The notes beneath the pieces are model-generated. The model saw nothing but the letters and a program-made list of their open reading frames with translations, was not told where the DNA came from and did no database searches. From the NCBI RefSeq assembly GCF_000145255.1, contig NC_014394.1:2728001-2792000 (forward strand): a DNA stretch of 64,000 bases. Direction: 5' to 3'. The DNA is from Gallionella capsiferriformans ES-2 (lineage in GTDB: Bacteria; Pseudomonadota; Gammaproteobacteria; Burkholderiales; Gallionellaceae). Positions 1-11,062 of this stretch are shown piece after piece (position 1 is the stretch's first letter; every line of letters begins with the position of its first letter). Both the position numbers and the translations under genes were made by a program.

Positions 1-1
1 A

Positions 2-115
2 ATCGAGCAACTGGAACTGGCAAAACAGGTGGGAGGCAGTTTTTATCAGCTCTCAACCATCGAAACCGACTTGCGCGAACTGCATGAGATGATGGATGCG
101 AGAGTCAAAAAATAA
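2..115 (+). CDS. C-terminal fragment of an unidentified protein
   Basis: An open frame enters from the left edge and stops at the TAA at 113-115, giving the last 37 residues of a protein. The visible tail is charged and helical-looking (ends ELHEMMDARVKK) and shows no domain I recognise. It converges on the YkgJ-type gene with 24 bases between them. Function cannot be assigned. Confidence 0.5.
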   Translation: MEQLELAKQVGGSFYQLSTIETDLRELHEMMDARVKK

Positions 116-139
116 CCCGCCGGAAATGCTGACTCGCGC

Positions 140-910
140 CTACTCCGCACGGGCCACAGCGCGCTTTGCCAGATAGTCCATCTCTTTAGCCCATCCCGCG
201 TAGTGCTTATGATAGTCGGCAAGCTCAGGCACCCCCTTAGTCTTCTCTGCAAATTCCAGAAAAACCGGTAGTTGCTGTGCCGCAATACTTCTGGAATCCA
301 AATGCTTGATGGCGGTTAAAAACGATGACAGACTAGTTAGCAGCGTCCCATCCGGCGTCGACGCCAGTGCATTGAGGCTGTCGATCATCCACGGCGAATA
401 CTTGAACATATAATCGGCATATTGCCGCATGATATCGCTTTGAGACAGCAACGCACGGCGCTCCAGCTCAAAATCCTGACAGGCAAGAATTTTTCCATCA
501 CGATAAACCGCCTGTGCCGCAGGCGTAATATCGCAAAGCCAGTCTTTGCGCGGCACCAGCATGGCGCGCTGATCCGACTCTTCCCGGTACGGATAAAAAG
601 GCATCGTTTTACAGCGACTGGGCTTATTCTCATGAATCCGGCATAAGCCCTCGGCGCTCAGTTCAGGACAAGGAAGTGCGCTTGGGATATAGGCAGTCGG
701 CATAATCACGACTGCCATGCGCTTACCTGACTTTAAGGTGACGCCCAACTGCTTCGCCAGAGCATGGTTTCGCGTGCCGGGCGGCACGACCGACCAGATG
801 AACGCCAAAGGAAAACGCCCTGCGTGCAACAAGGCATCCTCCAGCGTGAGTGGCAGCCAGCCAAAACAGCACTTCCCGCACGAGGTACAGCTAAATCTGG
901 ATTCCATCAT
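140..910 (-). CDS. YkgJ-family cysteine-cluster protein
   Basis: 256 residues. The N-terminus has the family's Cys-rich motif (C8-x2-C11-x2-C14-C15, in SCTSCGKCCF), followed by further cysteines in PCPELSAEGLC and SRCKTMPFYP. Such YkgJ/UPF0153 proteins are thought to bind a metal (Zn or Fe-S); their substrate is unknown. The C-terminal half is helical and unassigned. Two adjacent ATG codons (907, 910) could start it. It lies 6 bases after the stop of the SEC-C protein on the same strand, so the two are probably co-transcribed. The family is secure; the role is not. Confidence 0.85.
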   Translation of the reverse strand: MMESRFSCTSCGKCCFGWLPLTLEDALLHAGRFPLAFIWSVVPPGTRNHALAKQLGVTLKSGKRMAVVIMPTAYIPSALPCPELSAEGLCRIHENKPSRCKTMPFYPYREESDQRAMLVPRKDWLCDITPAAQAVYRDGKILACQDFELERRALLSQSDIMRQYADYMFKYSPWMIDSLNALASTPDGTLLTSLSSFLTAIKHLDSRSIAAQQLPVFLEFAEKTKGVPELADYHKHYAGWAKEMDYLAKRAVARAE

Positions 911-916
911 GGGTGA

Positions 917-1390
917 TCATGCACCGCAGCACTTTTTGTATTTTTTGCCTGACCCGCAGGGACACGGGTCATTACGACCGATTTTAACCACCTGACGCGG
1001 TGGCGGTTTCGCGCCCACCTGACCGCTGACATACAACCAGCGCCCCTGCTCGCGGCGAAAACTCGCCCGCTCATACTGACCGAACTCCTGGCCATCGCGG
1101 CGAAAGCGGATCGAAAACTCAACGATGCCCGCATCCTCCGTCTCGCTGGATGACAAAACCTCCAGCCCCAACCATTCAACATCGGAGGCCGTGCGCTCGG
1201 CTTCGGCACGGTTAAAATCATCGCCGATCTCCGGCGCATGGGTGCGCTCGACATGGTCGAGTTCACCCAGCACAAACGCCGAATAGCGCGAACGCATCAG
1301 CGACTCGGCCGTCGGCGCATTCACGCCTGCAATAATCGGCCCGCAGCACGATTCCAAATTCAGACCACTACCACAAGGACACACCCGCAT
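917..1390 (-). CDS. YchJ-family protein with two SEC-C motifs
   Basis: 157 residues. A SEC-C zinc motif opens the protein ([13 protein letters not shown]) and a second closes it ([13 protein letters not shown]). Between them is the YchJ middle domain, recognisable from [25 protein letters not shown] motifs bind zinc and, in SecA, contact SecB or the ribosome; the role of stand-alone YchJ proteins is not established. ATG at 1388-1390 is preceded by AAGGAA. A paralogue lies at 9085-9510, which lacks the C-terminal zinc motif. Probably transcribed with the YkgJ gene downstream. Confidence 0.88.
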   Translation of the reverse strand: MRVCPCGSGLNLESCCGPIIAGVNAPTAESLMRSRYSAFVLGELDHVERTHAPEIGDDFNRAEAERTASDVEWLGLEVLSSSETEDAGIVEFSIRFRRDGQEFGQYERASFRREQGRWLYVSGQVGAKPPPRQVVKIGRNDPCPCGSGKKYKKCCGA

Positions 1391-1433
1391 TGCACGATTC
1401 CTTTATATTTTGATCATCCGCCAGTTTAAAAAA

Positions 1434-2195
1434 TCAGCCGAAGTCTTTAACGATATGCTGCTGGCGGCGACTGATAGGCAGCGCTTCCGGCAATCCTTTG
1501 AGCTTTACTAACCAGCCGCTGCCCTCCCCCTCATCGCCGCCGCGCTCAAATCCCTCTATCGCATCCCGGGCCACCAGACAGTTGCGATGGATGCGCACAA
1601 AGCGTGTGATAAATTCCTTCTCGAGCGCCGTCAGCGACTCCTCAATCAAATACTCGCGCTCACCGGTGCGCACCGTGATGTACTTTAACTCGGCACGCAA
1701 AAAAAGCACTTGTTCGATAGCGATCAGATGAATCTTACCCCGCTCGTGGATCGCCAGATGACGACGCGGCTCGGGCAGCAAATCGCGCAACACCTCCAGT
1801 TGAACCGGCACAGCGGCGCGCGCGCGACTGAGGGCATCAAACAATCGCCCCAGCCGTATCGGTTTGAGCAGGTAGTCGATCGCGTGTAATTCAAAGGCCT
1901 TGATCGCATAGGCATCATAGGCGGTGGTAAAAATCACGACAGGCGACCGGGGTAATTTTTGCAGGTGTTGTGCAAGTTCAATCCCATCCATCTGCGGCAT
2001 GCGAATATCGAGCAGTACAACATCCGCCGGCTCTACCATCAATTTATCCAGTGCCTCCTGACCGTTGCCCGCCTCACCCGTGATTTCCAGTGCCAGCTGC
2101 TCGTTACAATCACTGAGTAATTCACGCAACCGGTTACGCGCAGGCGGCTCGTCATCGACAATAAATATGCGCAATGCCCGCGCGATCGTACTCAT
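1434..2195 (-). CDS. LytTR-type response regulator (AlgR-like)
   Basis: 253 residues. An N-terminal receiver domain (residues about 8-125) has the acidic pair in IVDDEP, the phospho-acceptor Asp in VVLLDIRMPQMDG (about residue 60) and the switch Lys in LLKPIRLG. A C-terminal LytTR DNA-binding domain (about 150-250) is visible in FITRFVRIHRNCLVARDAI. The start overlaps the end of the kinase gene by 4 bases (ATGA), the normal coupling of this pair. AlgR-type regulators in pseudomonads control alginate and type IV pilus genes; whether this one does is inference only. Confidence 0.9.
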   Translation of the reverse strand: MSTIARALRIFIVDDEPPARNRLRELLSDCNEQLALEITGEAGNGQEALDKLMVEPADVVLLDIRMPQMDGIELAQHLQKLPRSPVVIFTTAYDAYAIKAFELHAIDYLLKPIRLGRLFDALSRARAAVPVQLEVLRDLLPEPRRHLAIHERGKIHLIAIEQVLFLRAELKYITVRTGEREYLIEESLTALEKEFITRFVRIHRNCLVARDAIEGFERGGDEGEGSGWLVKLKGLPEALPISRRQQHIVKDFG

Positions 2196-3235
2196 AACAT
2201 CTCTTTCAAATAGGGCAAGTTAATCTCCACCCGATAGGTATTGTTGCTGCTAAGCACCTGATAACTGGCCTCAGCGTCAAACAGCAACGCCAGCCGCTCC
2301 CGTATATTTTGCAGTGCAATCTTGTTTCCCTCATGACTGCGCACCGCATTACTTTCCGGACAAGGATTATCGATCCGTATCTGCAGTGACGCACCACTTC
2401 GTTGCAGCATAATATGAATACAGCCGCCATCAATCAAGGGCTCGATACCGTGATACACCGCATTTTCCAGCAAAGGCTGTAACAAAAATGCCGGAATCAG
2501 CGTGTCATCAGGCAGATCTTTGATGATCCACTCCACGCGCAGCCGCCCTTCCATGCGCAACTGTTCGAGCGCGATATATTGCCGGCACAATTGAATCTCG
2601 TTGCCCAGCGACACCAGATCCTGTTCATCTGACATGGCCATGCGAAACAAATCCGCCATGTCTTCCAGCGCGGTTTCAGCCCGGCGCGGCTGCGTGCGCA
2701 AGATCCCCAGCACCGCATTGATGGTGTTGTATAAAAAATGCGGGCGTATGCGTGCCCGTAAAACCTGCAAGCGCCCGTCATCCAGTGCGCGCGACAACCA
2801 CTGAGCGCGCAGACGAAAATAGGCCAGCAACAAATTGCATAGAATGAGGCTCGTCAACAGACAGCGTATCAGCTCAAAACCTCTGTCCGTGCCAAAATCC
2901 GGACGATACAGCTCGCCGCCAAAAACATAGATGCCGGTGGATATCAGACCCACAGCGATATTGACACTCAACACCCCCCGCCAGTAAGCAAGCTTCTTGA
3001 GCCACGCGCACCCGACCCACAACAACAATAAACTGGCGAGCATAACAGGCGTGAGTAAACTCTCGATTTGCATGAACTGCAAGGCCATAGCAGACCATCC
3101 ATTGGCCTGAAAAAGTGCGCCAATTAGCGCCATCCCGTTGCCCAGCAACAGGATACGCAGGGTCACACCGAGGTTGCGAAAGTCGGGCAACGCGTCGAGG
3201 CGGTAATTTTGTTTTATACTGCGCGCCTTATTCAT
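2192..3235 (-). CDS. Membrane sensor histidine kinase, LytS/AlgZ type
   Basis: 347 residues. Four to five hydrophobic segments lie at about residues 25-150. The His_kinase domain follows, with the phospho-acceptor His in [16 protein letters not shown] (about 167) and the ATPase N-box in [15 protein letters not shown] canonical DHp helix pair is absent, as expected for the AlgZ/LytS class. It is the cognate kinase of the LytTR regulator that follows it. It is divergent from argH with only 45 bases between start codons, so the two promoters must overlap; a TATACT hexamer for argH lies at 3215-3220, inside the kinase 5' end. Confidence 0.88.
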   Translation of the reverse strand: MNKARSIKQNYRLDALPDFRNLGVTLRILLLGNGMALIGALFQANGWSAMALQFMQIESLLTPVMLASLLLLWVGCAWLKKLAYWRGVLSVNIAVGLISTGIYVFGGELYRPDFGTDRGFELIRCLLTSLILCNLLLAYFRLRAQWLSRALDDGRLQVLRARIRPHFLYNTINAVLGILRTQPRRAETALEDMADLFRMAMSDEQDLVSLGNEIQLCRQYIALEQLRMEGRLRVEWIIKDLPDDTLIPAFLLQPLLENAVYHGIEPLIDGGCIHIMLQRSGASLQIRIDNPCPESNAVRSHEGNKIALQNIRERLALLFDAEASYQVLSSNNTYRVEINLPYLKEML

Positions 3236-3280
3236 GGCGAAGCGTCTCTTTCTGCCTTAACTAGCATCTGGATTTTAACA

Positions 3281-4681
3281 ATGGCAAGCATACAAGATAA
3301 TGACACCTGGTCGGGGCGTTTTTCAGAACCTGTCGCAGAATTGGTCAAACGTTACACCGCTTCGGTCGATTTTGACCGTAAACTGGCGCTATTCGACATC
3401 AGGGGATCGCTGGCGCATGCGCAGATGCTCGCCGCGCGCGCCATCATCAGCGATGCGGATCTTGCCGACATCCGGCGCGGTCTGACGACCATCGAAGCCG
3501 AAATCCTAAGCGGAGAATTTATCTGGTCGCTGGATCTGGAAGACGTCCATCTGAATATCGAAAAGCGTCTGACCACACTGGTCGGAGATGCCGGCAAGCG
3601 ACTGCATACGGGACGTTCGCGCAATGATCAGGTCGCGACCGATGTGCGGCTTTATTTGCGCAGCGCGATTGACGATTTGCTGATACTGATCCGCGCACTA
3701 CAAAGCGCATTCCTCGATCTGGCAGAAAATCATACCGACACCATCATGCCCGGCTTCACCCATTTGCAAGTCGCCCAGCCGATCAGCTTCGCGCACCACC
3801 TGATGGCGTATTACGAGATGCTAAAACGGGATGCCGAGCGATTGCAGGATGCAAGGCGCCGCGTCAACCGCCTGCCGTTGGGTGCTGCCGCCTTAGCCGG
3901 CACCAGCTACCCCATCGACCGCGAGATGGTCGCAGGCCTGCTGGACTTTGACGGCGTGTGCGAAAACTCGCTCGACGCGGTCTCGGACCGTGATTTTGCC
4001 ATCGAATTCACCGCCTGCGCCGCCCTCATCATGACGCATCTGTCGCGCTGCTCGGAGGAATTGATCCTGTGGATGAGCCCGATGGTCGGCTTCATCGATA
4101 TCGCCGATCGTTTCTGCACGGGTTCCTCCATCATGCCGCAGAAGAAAAATCCCGACGTACCGGAACTGGTGCGCGGCAAAACCGGTCGCGTGAATGGTCA
4201 TCTGGTAGCGCTCTTAACCCTGATGAAGGGGCAACCTCTGGCTTATAACAAAGACAATCAGGAAGACAAAGAACCCCTGTTTGACACCGTGGATACGCTA
4301 AGCCAAACGTTGCGCATCTATGCCGACATGATTACCGGCATCAAAGTCAAACCGGAAGCCATGCGCCGTGCCGCACTGCAAGGCTATGCCACCGCAACCG
4401 ATCTTGCCGACTATCTGGTCAAAAAGGGGCTGCCTTTCCGTGATGCACACGAAGCGGTTGCGCTCGCCGTCCGTTTCGCCGAACAGCGCGGCGTTGATTT
4501 GAGCGATATCAGCTTAGCAGAACTGAAATCCTTTTCGGTGCTGATCGAGGATGACATCTATCAGGTGCTGTCTCTCGAAGGCTCGCTCGCCAGCCGCAAC
4601 CACATCGGCGGCACAGCCCCTAATCAGGTGAAAGCGGCCATTGCACGGGCACGCCTGTTTCTCGCTCAACAACCTGATTGA
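3281..4681 (+). CDS. argH: Argininosuccinate lyase
   Basis: 466 residues from ATG 3281 ([14 protein letters not shown]). Cleaves argininosuccinate to arginine and fumarate, the last step of arginine synthesis, in the cytoplasm. Diagnostic features are the N-terminal WSGRFSE, the HTGRSRNDQ loop (about residue 107) and the fumarase-superfamily signature [12 protein letters not shown] (about 280), which holds the catalytic Ser. Length fits the family. The frame is open further upstream to 3209, but that region overlaps the divergent kinase gene and lacks family similarity, so 3281 is preferred. Confidence 0.97.
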   Translation: MASIQDNDTWSGRFSEPVAELVKRYTASVDFDRKLALFDIRGSLAHAQMLAARAIISDADLADIRRGLTTIEAEILSGEFIWSLDLEDVHLNIEKRLTTLVGDAGKRLHTGRSRNDQVATDVRLYLRSAIDDLLILIRALQSAFLDLAENHTDTIMPGFTHLQVAQPISFAHHLMAYYEMLKRDAERLQDARRRVNRLPLGAAALAGTSYPIDREMVAGLLDFDGVCENSLDAVSDRDFAIEFTACAALIMTHLSRCSEELILWMSPMVGFIDIADRFCTGSSIMPQKKNPDVPELVRGKTGRVNGHLVALLTLMKGQPLAYNKDNQEDKEPLFDTVDTLSQTLRIYADMITGIKVKPEAMRRAALQGYATATDLADYLVKKGLPFRDAHEAVALAVRFAEQRGVDLSDISLAELKSFSVLIEDDIYQVLSLEGSLASRNHIGGTAPNQVKAAIARARLFLAQQPD

Positions 4682-4683
4682 GC

Positions 4684-4711
4684 AAAAAAACGGGCGATCA
4701 TCAGATCGCCC
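4684..4711 (-). terminator. Intrinsic terminator, minus-strand orientation
   Basis: A perfect 8-bp stem (GGGCGATC 4692-4699 with GATCGCCC 4704-4711, loop ATCA) is preceded on the plus strand by seven As (4684-4690), so on the minus strand the stem is followed by a T-run. It can end transcription coming from grxD. It sits 11 bases after the argH stop and may also slow argH transcripts, but there is no T-run in that direction. Confidence 0.7.
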
Positions 4712-4812
4712 TAAAGGAGGAGAGTTTGAGAAATCAGACTGTTACCAGCTACAATCCTCATCACCCGGCGCAACTATATGCGCACTCCATTTTTTTTGAT
4801 ATAGGCCAAATA

Positions 4813-4834
4813 GCCTAGTCTCAACAGACTAGGC
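4813..4834 (-). other. Perfect hairpin overlapping the grxD stop codon
   Basis: A 9-bp inverted repeat (GCCTAGTCT 4813-4821, AGACTAGGC 4826-4834, loop CAAC) contains the TAG stop of grxD. No T-run follows it on the minus strand, so it is not a standard terminator. It might stabilise the mRNA 3' end or act with the terminator about 120 bases further on. Confidence 0.5.
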
Positions 4835-5158
4835 AGCGGTCGCCAGCTCACCCAGCAGCTGTTTGAGCTCACCGCTCTGATACATCTCAGTCATGATGTC
4901 CGAGCCGCCGACGAATTCCCCTCTGATGTAACACTGGGGCAATGTCGGCCAGCTCGCATATTCAACTAGACCTGGCACCATCTCAGGATCTTCAAATACA
5001 TTGACCGCCAAAAATTCTTTCACACCCAGCAAATTCAGAATCCGCACCACATTGGCAGAAAAACCGCACTGAGGGAATTTTGCCGAGCCTTTAATGAACA
5101 ACACGACGGCATGTTCGGTAACGAGCTGGTGGATGCGCTGCTGAATGTCTTGAGTCAT
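4829..5158 (-). CDS. grxD: Monothiol glutaredoxin (Grx4 type)
   Basis: 109 residues with the monothiol active site CGFS (in FPQCGFSANVVRIL, about residue 32) and the glutathione-binding segments WPTLPQCYIRGEF and GGSDIMTEMYQSGEL. Class II monothiol glutaredoxins carry and transfer [2Fe-2S] clusters, usually with BolA partners. It is last in a minus-strand run hemA-prfA-prmC-grxD, 53 bases after prmC, a linkage common in betaproteobacteria. Confidence 0.95.
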   Translation of the reverse strand: MTQDIQQRIHQLVTEHAVVLFIKGSAKFPQCGFSANVVRILNLLGVKEFLAVNVFEDPEMVPGLVEYASWPTLPQCYIRGEFVGGSDIMTEMYQSGELKQLLGELATAA

Positions 5159-5211
5159 GATTATTACCTTAATTTAATAGTCTGGTATATTACCGAACAA
5201 CCGTCTCAGGG

Positions 5212-6078
5212 TCAAGCTTGCCCCTGCGTCACCCGCTCGATTCCAGATAAATCTAACACTGAGGAAACGCCGAAAAATCCGGCATCCTGCAACAGCCCGC
5301 GCACGCGCTCTGCCTGATTGTAACCGTGCTCGAACATCAGCCAGCCGCCCGCGTTTAGATACGCTTTAGCCTCAACAATAATGCGCCGAATATCATCCAG
5401 ACCGTCCGCACCTGACGCCAGTGCGCTCAGCGGCTCGAAACGCACATCGCCCAAAGACAGATGCACATCACCGTTTTCAATGTAGGGCGGGTTCGATGCG
5501 ATCAGATCAAAGCGCTCACCCGACAAGGCAGAGAACCAGTCGCTACGCAGCAACCGCACACGCCCCAAATTGAGGCGCTGTGCATTCTCAGCCGCAACAA
5601 TAAGCGCCGCCTCCGAAGCATCCACCGCCACCACACGCGCATCGGGTCGTTCACGGGCAATCGACAGTGCAATCGCGCCACTCCCCGTGCCCATATCCAG
5701 CACCGCCCCGCCCGCAGGAATGTGCTGCAGAGCCATCTCGACCAGCAATTCGGTATCGGGGCGAGGAATCAAGGTAGCGGGGGTGACCTTGAAATTCAGG
5801 CCAAAAAATTCACGTTCCCCCAGCAAATAGGCGATGGGTTCACCCGCAAGACGACGCGCAAACAGTTCAACATAGCGAGCCGTCTCACGGACGGTGAGGA
5901 TGCGTTCAGGATGGGTCAGCAAATAGGCGCGATTAACGCCCAACACCGATTGCAACAGGCATTGCACTTCGATGCGCGCCGTCACCGAATCATGATGGAG
6001 GGCGTCTTCGAGATGCCGGCTGTCCTGTTTTAGCAGCGCGCCCAGCGTTAACGGGGGAGTCGAATCAGAAATTGACAT
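5212..6078 (-). CDS. prmC: Release factor glutamine methyltransferase
   Basis: 288 residues. Methylates the Gln of the GGQ motif in release factors, whose gene (prfA) lies immediately upstream. The N-terminal helical domain is followed by a Rossmann SAM-binding fold with [16 protein letters not shown] (motif I) and the substrate-binding NPPY (about residue 197) in [12 protein letters not shown]. The start overlaps the end of prfA by 14 bases, indicating translational coupling. Confidence 0.95.
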   Translation of the reverse strand: MSISDSTPPLTLGALLKQDSRHLEDALHHDSVTARIEVQCLLQSVLGVNRAYLLTHPERILTVRETARYVELFARRLAGEPIAYLLGEREFFGLNFKVTPATLIPRPDTELLVEMALQHIPAGGAVLDMGTGSGAIALSIARERPDARVVAVDASEAALIVAAENAQRLNLGRVRLLRSDWFSALSGERFDLIASNPPYIENGDVHLSLGDVRFEPLSALASGADGLDDIRRIIVEAKAYLNAGGWLMFEHGYNQAERVRGLLQDAGFFGVSSVLDLSGIERVTQGQA

Positions 6079-7153
6079 CTTCCGCCATGGCGGCGAGTTG
6101 TTCGGCCTGATGTTCAGCCATCAGCGCACCAGTCAGTTCGCTAATTTCGCCGTCCATGATCGCGTCCATTTTGTACAGCGTCAGATTGATGCGGTGGTCG
6201 GTGACACGCCCTTGCGGATAATTGTAGGTGCGGATGCGTTCGGAACGGTCGCCGCTGCCCACCAGACTCTTGCGGGTGGCCGCCGTCTCAGCATTTTGGG
6301 CACGCACTTGCGCGTCCTTGATACGGGCGCACAGCACGCGCATCGCCTGCGCCTTGTTCTGGTGCTGCGAACGGCCGTCCTGGCATTCGACCACCACCCC
6401 TGTCGGAATATGCGTGATGCGCACCGCAGAATCGGTCTTGTTGATGTGCTGTCCACCGGCACCTGAGGCACGGAAGGTGTCGATGCGCAGATCGGCGTTG
6501 TTCAGCACCACGTCATTGACTTCATCGACTTCCGGCATGATGGCAACCGTACAGGCCGAGGTGTGCACGCGCCCCTGCGTCTCGGTCGCCGGCACGCGCT
6601 GCACGCGATGCGCACCCGATTCAAATTTCAACACGGAATAGGCGCCCTGTCCCGCGATACGGGCGATGATTTCCTTGTAACCGCCCATTTCGCCCGGGCT
6701 CTCAGACACCACTTCAACTTGCCAGCGGCGGCGCTCGGCAAAGCGCGAATACATGCGGAACAAATCGCCCGCAAACAAGGCCGCCTCGTCGCCGCCGGTA
6801 CCGGCGCGCACTTCGAGAAACACGCTGCGTTCATCGTTAGGATCTTTAGGCAACAACTGCGTCTGCAGCTCTTTGTCCAGCAGCGCCAGTTTCGCCTCGC
6901 CTTCCTTGATCTCGGTATCGGCAAATTCCCGCATCTCCGGGTCTTCCGCCATCTCACGCGCGGCGGCAATATCGCCCTCGCAGGCCTGATAGGCATGGAA
7001 CAGATCCACCACAGGTTCGAGCTCGGCGCGTTCGCGATTGAGCTTGCGATAGGTGTCCATGTCGCGGGTGGCTTCTTCAGTGCTCAACAGCTGGTTGACT
7101 TCGAGCAGGCGCTCACTCAGCTGCCCGAGTTTAGTAGCGATATTTGGTTTCAT
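6065..7153 (-). CDS. prfA: Peptide chain release factor 1
   Basis: 362 residues, standard for RF1, which ends translation at UAA and UAG. The peptidyl-hydrolysis motif GGQ sits in [14 protein letters not shown] (about residue 235), and the codon-recognition tripeptide PAT in [12 protein letters not shown] marks RF1 rather than RF2 (SPF). Start overlaps the hemA stop by 4 bases (ATGA). The downstream prmC product modifies this GGQ glutamine. Confidence 0.97.
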   Translation of the reverse strand: MKPNIATKLGQLSERLLEVNQLLSTEEATRDMDTYRKLNRERAELEPVVDLFHAYQACEGDIAAAREMAEDPEMREFADTEIKEGEAKLALLDKELQTQLLPKDPNDERSVFLEVRAGTGGDEAALFAGDLFRMYSRFAERRRWQVEVVSESPGEMGGYKEIIARIAGQGAYSVLKFESGAHRVQRVPATETQGRVHTSACTVAIMPEVDEVNDVVLNNADLRIDTFRASGAGGQHINKTDSAVRITHIPTGVVVECQDGRSQHQNKAQAMRVLCARIKDAQVRAQNAETAATRKSLVGSGDRSERIRTYNYPQGRVTDHRINLTLYKMDAIMDGEISELTGALMAEHQAEQLAAMAEDVNF

Positions 7154-8403
7154 TCGTCGTTATGGAGGTGATGCAGGCGGCGTGCAACATCGAGAAAATT
7201 ATCGCGATCTTTGCCGTGTGCCTGATTAAGCGCATGAGTCGGCGCATGCAGAAATTTATTGGTCAGACCGCGGCTCATCGCTTCGAGCACTTTTTCAGGG
7301 CTCTCGCCTTTCGCCAGCAGACGCACCGCTTTTTCGAGTTCCTGACGGCGGCTGTGCTCGGCATTTTCGCGCAAAGCGCGGATGGTCGGCACAACATCGC
7401 GCGATTCCATCCAGTGCAGAAAATCGGACACCCCAGACTCGATAATGACTTCGGCTTCCTTGACCGCACCCTGACGCGCCTCAAGGCCGTCCTTAACCAC
7501 CTCGGCGATGTCATCCACGGTGTACAGGAACACGTCGTTCAATTCAGAAACTTCGGTTTCCACATCGCGTGGCACAGCAAGATCAACGATAAACAGCGGT
7601 TTGTGGCGGCGTGCTTTTAACGCGCGCTCGACCATCCCTTTACCCAGTATCGGCAACTGACTGGCCGTACAGGTCACGATAATATCGTTTTGCGCCAATT
7701 GTTCGGGCAAATCGGACAGCGTGATCGCGTGACCGTTGTATTGCCTTGCCAGTGTCTGCGCGCGCTCCAGCGTGCGGTTGGCGACCGTGATGCGTTTAGG
7801 GTTACGCGCCGCAAAATACACCGCGTTCAGCTCGATCATCTCGCCCGCACCAATAAACAACACGTTTTGCTCTTCAATACTCGGAAAGATGCGCTCGGCC
7901 AGTCGCACGGCGGCGGCGGCCATCGAGACTAGATTGGCGCCGATTTCGGTTTCCGTGCGCACTTGCTTGGCGACCGAAAACGTATTCTGAAATAATTTAT
8001 GCAGCAGGATACCCATGGTGCCTGCCTGCTCGGCCTGACGCACCGCCTGCTTCATCTGCCCCAGTATCTGCGGCTCGCCCAGCACCATCGAATCGAGGCC
8101 GCTGGCCACGCGGAACGAGTGCTTCACGGCCAGATCACGCGGCAGGGTATACAGATAGGGCTCGAGCTCCTGACGCGGCAGCTTGTGATATTCCGCCAGC
8201 CAGTCAATCGCATGTTCAGGTTTAGCCGCATTGCAATACAGTTCCATGCGGTTACAGGTGGATAATATCGTGGCTTCTTTAGCGGCGCCGTTTTCGACCA
8301 GATCGCGCAGCGCGTTCTCTATCCCGTCCACATTGAACGCGACCTGCTCGCGCACGGCAAGCGGCGCAGTCTGATGATTTAGGCCAAAGGCGAACAACTG
8401 CAT
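7150..8403 (-). CDS. hemA: Glutamyl-tRNA reductase
   Basis: 417 residues. Reduces glutamyl-tRNA to glutamate-1-semialdehyde, the first committed step of C5-pathway haem synthesis. The catalytic Cys is in [12 protein letters not shown] (about residue 50); the NADPH domain shows [12 protein letters not shown] (about 180), and the C-terminal dimerisation helices are present. First gene of the hemA-prfA-prmC(-grxD) run. A TATAAT hexamer on the minus strand (8440-8445) upstream of the start is a plausible -10 element, without a good -35. Confidence 0.96.
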   Translation of the reverse strand: MQLFAFGLNHQTAPLAVREQVAFNVDGIENALRDLVENGAAKEATILSTCNRMELYCNAAKPEHAIDWLAEYHKLPRQELEPYLYTLPRDLAVKHSFRVASGLDSMVLGEPQILGQMKQAVRQAEQAGTMGILLHKLFQNTFSVAKQVRTETEIGANLVSMAAAAVRLAERIFPSIEEQNVLFIGAGEMIELNAVYFAARNPKRITVANRTLERAQTLARQYNGHAITLSDLPEQLAQNDIIVTCTASQLPILGKGMVERALKARRHKPLFIVDLAVPRDVETEVSELNDVFLYTVDDIAEVVKDGLEARQGAVKEAEVIIESGVSDFLHWMESRDVVPTIRALRENAEHSRRQELEKAVRLLAKGESPEKVLEAMSRGLTNKFLHAPTHALNQAHGKDRDNFLDVARRLHHLHNDE

Positions 8404-8527
8404 CGTGTATTTGATGAATGGCTAACTTAAAGAAGGCGAATTATAGTCGTAACAGCGGTGCAACGCCATCCGGGCGGCATGGCCTGTTAGAATACAGCCC
8501 TGCCCACCAATCAAGAGCCGCAATTAC

Positions 8528-9097
8528 ATGGCCATCAAAGCAACTATTTTTAAAGCCAATCTGCAAATCGCGGATATGAACCGACACTACTATCAGGACC
8601 ACGTCCTGACGCTGGCCAGACACCCGTCAGAAACAGATGAACGCCTGATGGTGCGCCTGCTGGCCTTTGCACTGCACGCACATGAATATCTGGAGTTCGG
8701 CCAGGGCATGACAGCCGATGATGAAGCGGACTTGTGGCAAAAAGATTTAACCGGGTCGATCGTTTTATGGATAGACGTGGGTATCCCCGATGAAAAGCTG
8801 ATTCGAAAAGCCTGCGGCCGCGCCAATCATGTCGTGGTGTATTGCTATGGCGGACGTGTGGCCGATCTGTGGTTTGCGCAAAACAAGAGCCTGTTTGCAA
8901 GACAAAAAAATCTTACCATCATCAACCTGCCTGTTGCGAGCACACAAGCGCTGGCCAAACTGGCACAACGCAACATGAGTTTGCAATGCACCCTACAGGA
9001 AGGCAATCTGATGATGACCAGCGACGATGGCGTGGTGGAAATCGAACCTGTCATCTGGCATGGCAGCCCGTTAACCGGAAGTGCATGGCAAAGTTAA
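8528..9097 (+). CDS. yaeQ: YaeQ-family protein
   Basis: 189 residues, matching the family length. The N-terminus ([22 protein letters not shown]) and the central [20 protein letters not shown] are characteristic of YaeQ, a PD-(D/E)XK-like fold without proven nuclease activity. Exact function unknown. It is divergent from hemA. Its last 13 bases overlap the start of a YchJ-family gene in another frame, so both are probably translated from one message. Confidence 0.92.
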   Translation: MAIKATIFKANLQIADMNRHYYQDHVLTLARHPSETDERLMVRLLAFALHAHEYLEFGQGMTADDEADLWQKDLTGSIVLWIDVGIPDEKLIRKACGRANHVVVYCYGGRVADLWFAQNKSLFARQKNLTIINLPVASTQALAKLAQRNMSLQCTLQEGNLMMTSDDGVVEIEPVIWHGSPLTGSAWQS

Positions 9098-9510
9098 AAC
9101 CCTGCCCCTGCGGCGGCCCTGACTACGCAAGCTGCTGCGGGCCGTTCCACGCAAGCGATCCGGCACCCGACGCGCAGCGTTTGATGCGCTCGCGCTACAG
9201 CGCCTATGTCCTGAAACATGAAGATTACCTGCTCGCCACCTGGCATGAAAGCACCCGCCCGACCTCGCTCGATTTTAGCGGTGAAAAATGGCTGGGGCTG
9301 GAAATCAAAAAGTCGAGCGCTGAATCGAACACCGTCGAATTTGTGGCGCGCTATAAAATCGGCGGGCGCGCCCATCGCATGCACGAAATCAGCCGATTCG
9401 TATTTGAAGACGGCCGCTGGCTCTATCTGGACGGCGAGTTTCCGGATTCATCATCCGACGCTCTGCCACCCAACAGTTCGCCTATAGCGTTATTAGCAGT
9501 TACCCTATAA
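9085..9510 (+). CDS. YchJ-family protein, short form
   Basis: 141 residues from ATG 9085, overlapping the yaeQ end by 13 bases. An N-terminal SEC-C-like motif ([15 protein letters not shown]) precedes the YchJ domain ([25 protein letters not shown]). Unlike the paralogue at 917-1390 it has no second C-terminal zinc motif. Its end overlaps the convergent ccoG gene by 6 bases. Function not established; family call is firm. Confidence 0.85.
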   Translation: MAKLKPCPCGGPDYASCCGPFHASDPAPDAQRLMRSRYSAYVLKHEDYLLATWHESTRPTSLDFSGEKWLGLEIKKSSAESNTVEFVARYKIGGRAHRMHEISRFVFEDGRWLYLDGEFPDSSSDALPPNSSPIALLAVTL

Positions 9511-10920
9511 TGCAGGTGCATTGAACAGCGTGCTGTAGTCTGCCGAAACAGTCGGATCTCCCAGACTCTCCACATGAAATTTAATGGGCGTGACAGCCAT
9601 GGCAATATTCCGGGCGGGTGCTTTTACGAACACCGTAAATGAGACACCCCGCTCATGCGGAACGAATATTGGTTTTTCGGACCCGATAATCAGTTGATCC
9701 TTTATGCCGCCCTCAGTCGTCACCGCGATCTGGATATCCCGGCTCGTTCTGTTCATCAACTTGAACTCATATCGGTTCTGGATAGCGCCATCGCTCATAC
9801 GCACGAACAAGGGCTGGCGTTCCGGTCTGACGTTGAGTGTCACCGATGACATATGAGTCAGGCCGTATACGACACCCAAACATGACGCCAGCAAGATGGC
9901 CGCATTAACCCAAAGCAAAGGGTTCTGAAATCGCATCGTCACGGGCTTCCCCTCAATATCATCCGTTGATGCGTAGCGGATCAAGCCGCGCGGTTTGTCG
10001 ATTTTGTCCATCACCGAATTGCACGCGTCAATACACAAGCCACAGGTGATGCAGCCCAATTGATGCCCCTGACGAATATCAACGCCCGTCGGACAGACTT
10101 GCACACACTGATAACAGTCGATGCAGTCGCCTTGTTTTGCCAGAGTTTCATCGCCCTTGCGCAACTTGCCGCGAGGCTCGCCCCGATTGAAGTCATAAAT
10201 GGGCATAACGGTTTGCCCATCGGCCATGACAGACTGAAATCGGGCGTAAGGACACATCCATTGACACATCTGTTCGCGCATCAAACCCGCATAAAGATAG
10301 GTGCCTCCCGTGATGAGAGCCAGCGCAACCCAACCCGCCCTTGGCAACTGGAGATGAAGCAGCTTGTTCCAGTATTCAAACGCATCAACAAACCAGATGG
10401 AAAAGCTGATGGCGGTGAACAATGACACCCCGAACCAGATAGCGTGCTTGGAAACTTTCCTGAGAATCTTGTCCGCATTCCACGGGGCGTTCGCCAACCC
10501 GCGCCGTGCAGACGGCTTTCCTTCTACCTTAGCTTCGATCCAGGTGAACAAGTCTACCCATGTAGACTGAAAACAAAAATATCCGCACCACACGCGCGAT
10601 GCGATGTTAGTCACCATGAACATCAGCACGGACCCGCCCAGTGAGAGCAACATCAACATCCATATTTCGTCCGGTCTGACGGTCAGGTTGAAGCCGTGAA
10701 ACTGACTGTGATCAATATCGATGAGGATGGCTTGCCTGCCGTTCCAGCGCAGATAGGGCAGCAACAGCAGCGGCAGCCATAAGCCCATCTGCGTAAAAGT
10801 TCTGAGTGAGCGAAAAAATCCCGGCATGCGTTTAGCATGGACAGTTTTCTCGCCGGTATTGACCGGATAGGACGCCAGTTCCTGATAGAGCGCCGTAATG
10901 GCGCCAACATTTTGTTGCAT
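9505..10920 (-). CDS. ccoG: Cytochrome c oxidase accessory protein CcoG (FixG/RdxA)
   Basis: 471 residues. A polytopic membrane protein with two [4Fe-4S] ferredoxin motifs ([12 protein letters not shown] and [11 protein letters not shown]), a CxxxC in [11 protein letters not shown], and a C-terminal Ig-like periplasmic domain. CcoG helps reduce copper for assembly of cbb3 oxidase. No ccoNOPQ or ccoI genes are in this window, so here it is separated from its usual partners or their cluster lies elsewhere. Convergent, with 6-base overlap, on the YchJ gene. Confidence 0.93.
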   Translation of the reverse strand: MQQNVGAITALYQELASYPVNTGEKTVHAKRMPGFFRSLRTFTQMGLWLPLLLLPYLRWNGRQAILIDIDHSQFHGFNLTVRPDEIWMLMLLSLGGSVLMFMVTNIASRVWCGYFCFQSTWVDLFTWIEAKVEGKPSARRGLANAPWNADKILRKVSKHAIWFGVSLFTAISFSIWFVDAFEYWNKLLHLQLPRAGWVALALITGGTYLYAGLMREQMCQWMCPYARFQSVMADGQTVMPIYDFNRGEPRGKLRKGDETLAKQGDCIDCYQCVQVCPTGVDIRQGHQLGCITCGLCIDACNSVMDKIDKPRGLIRYASTDDIEGKPVTMRFQNPLLWVNAAILLASCLGVVYGLTHMSSVTLNVRPERQPLFVRMSDGAIQNRYEFKLMNRTSRDIQIAVTTEGGIKDQLIIGSEKPIFVPHERGVSFTVFVKAPARNIAMAVTPIKFHVESLGDPTVSADYSTLFNAPAL

Positions 10921-11062
10921 GCTGCCTCTCCTCTGAATAGTTATAGTGGCGACTAATGCTCTGTCGTCATACTAGGCAGTTTGCGACACGAGTTACAGAA
11001 TCAAAAACTGGAAAAAAGACCGTATCAGATTCATAATCACCGAAAATTTGCGAATCTCCGAC

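Noticed and set aside
6563-7171. Long plus-strand open frame of about 200 codons opposite prfA
   Set aside because: Antisense to a well-conserved gene, no ribosome site and no family features; an effect of high GC codon use.
9505-9510. Frameshift because of overlapping gene ends
   Set aside because: The YchJ and ccoG genes converge and simply overlap by six bases; both ends are as expected.
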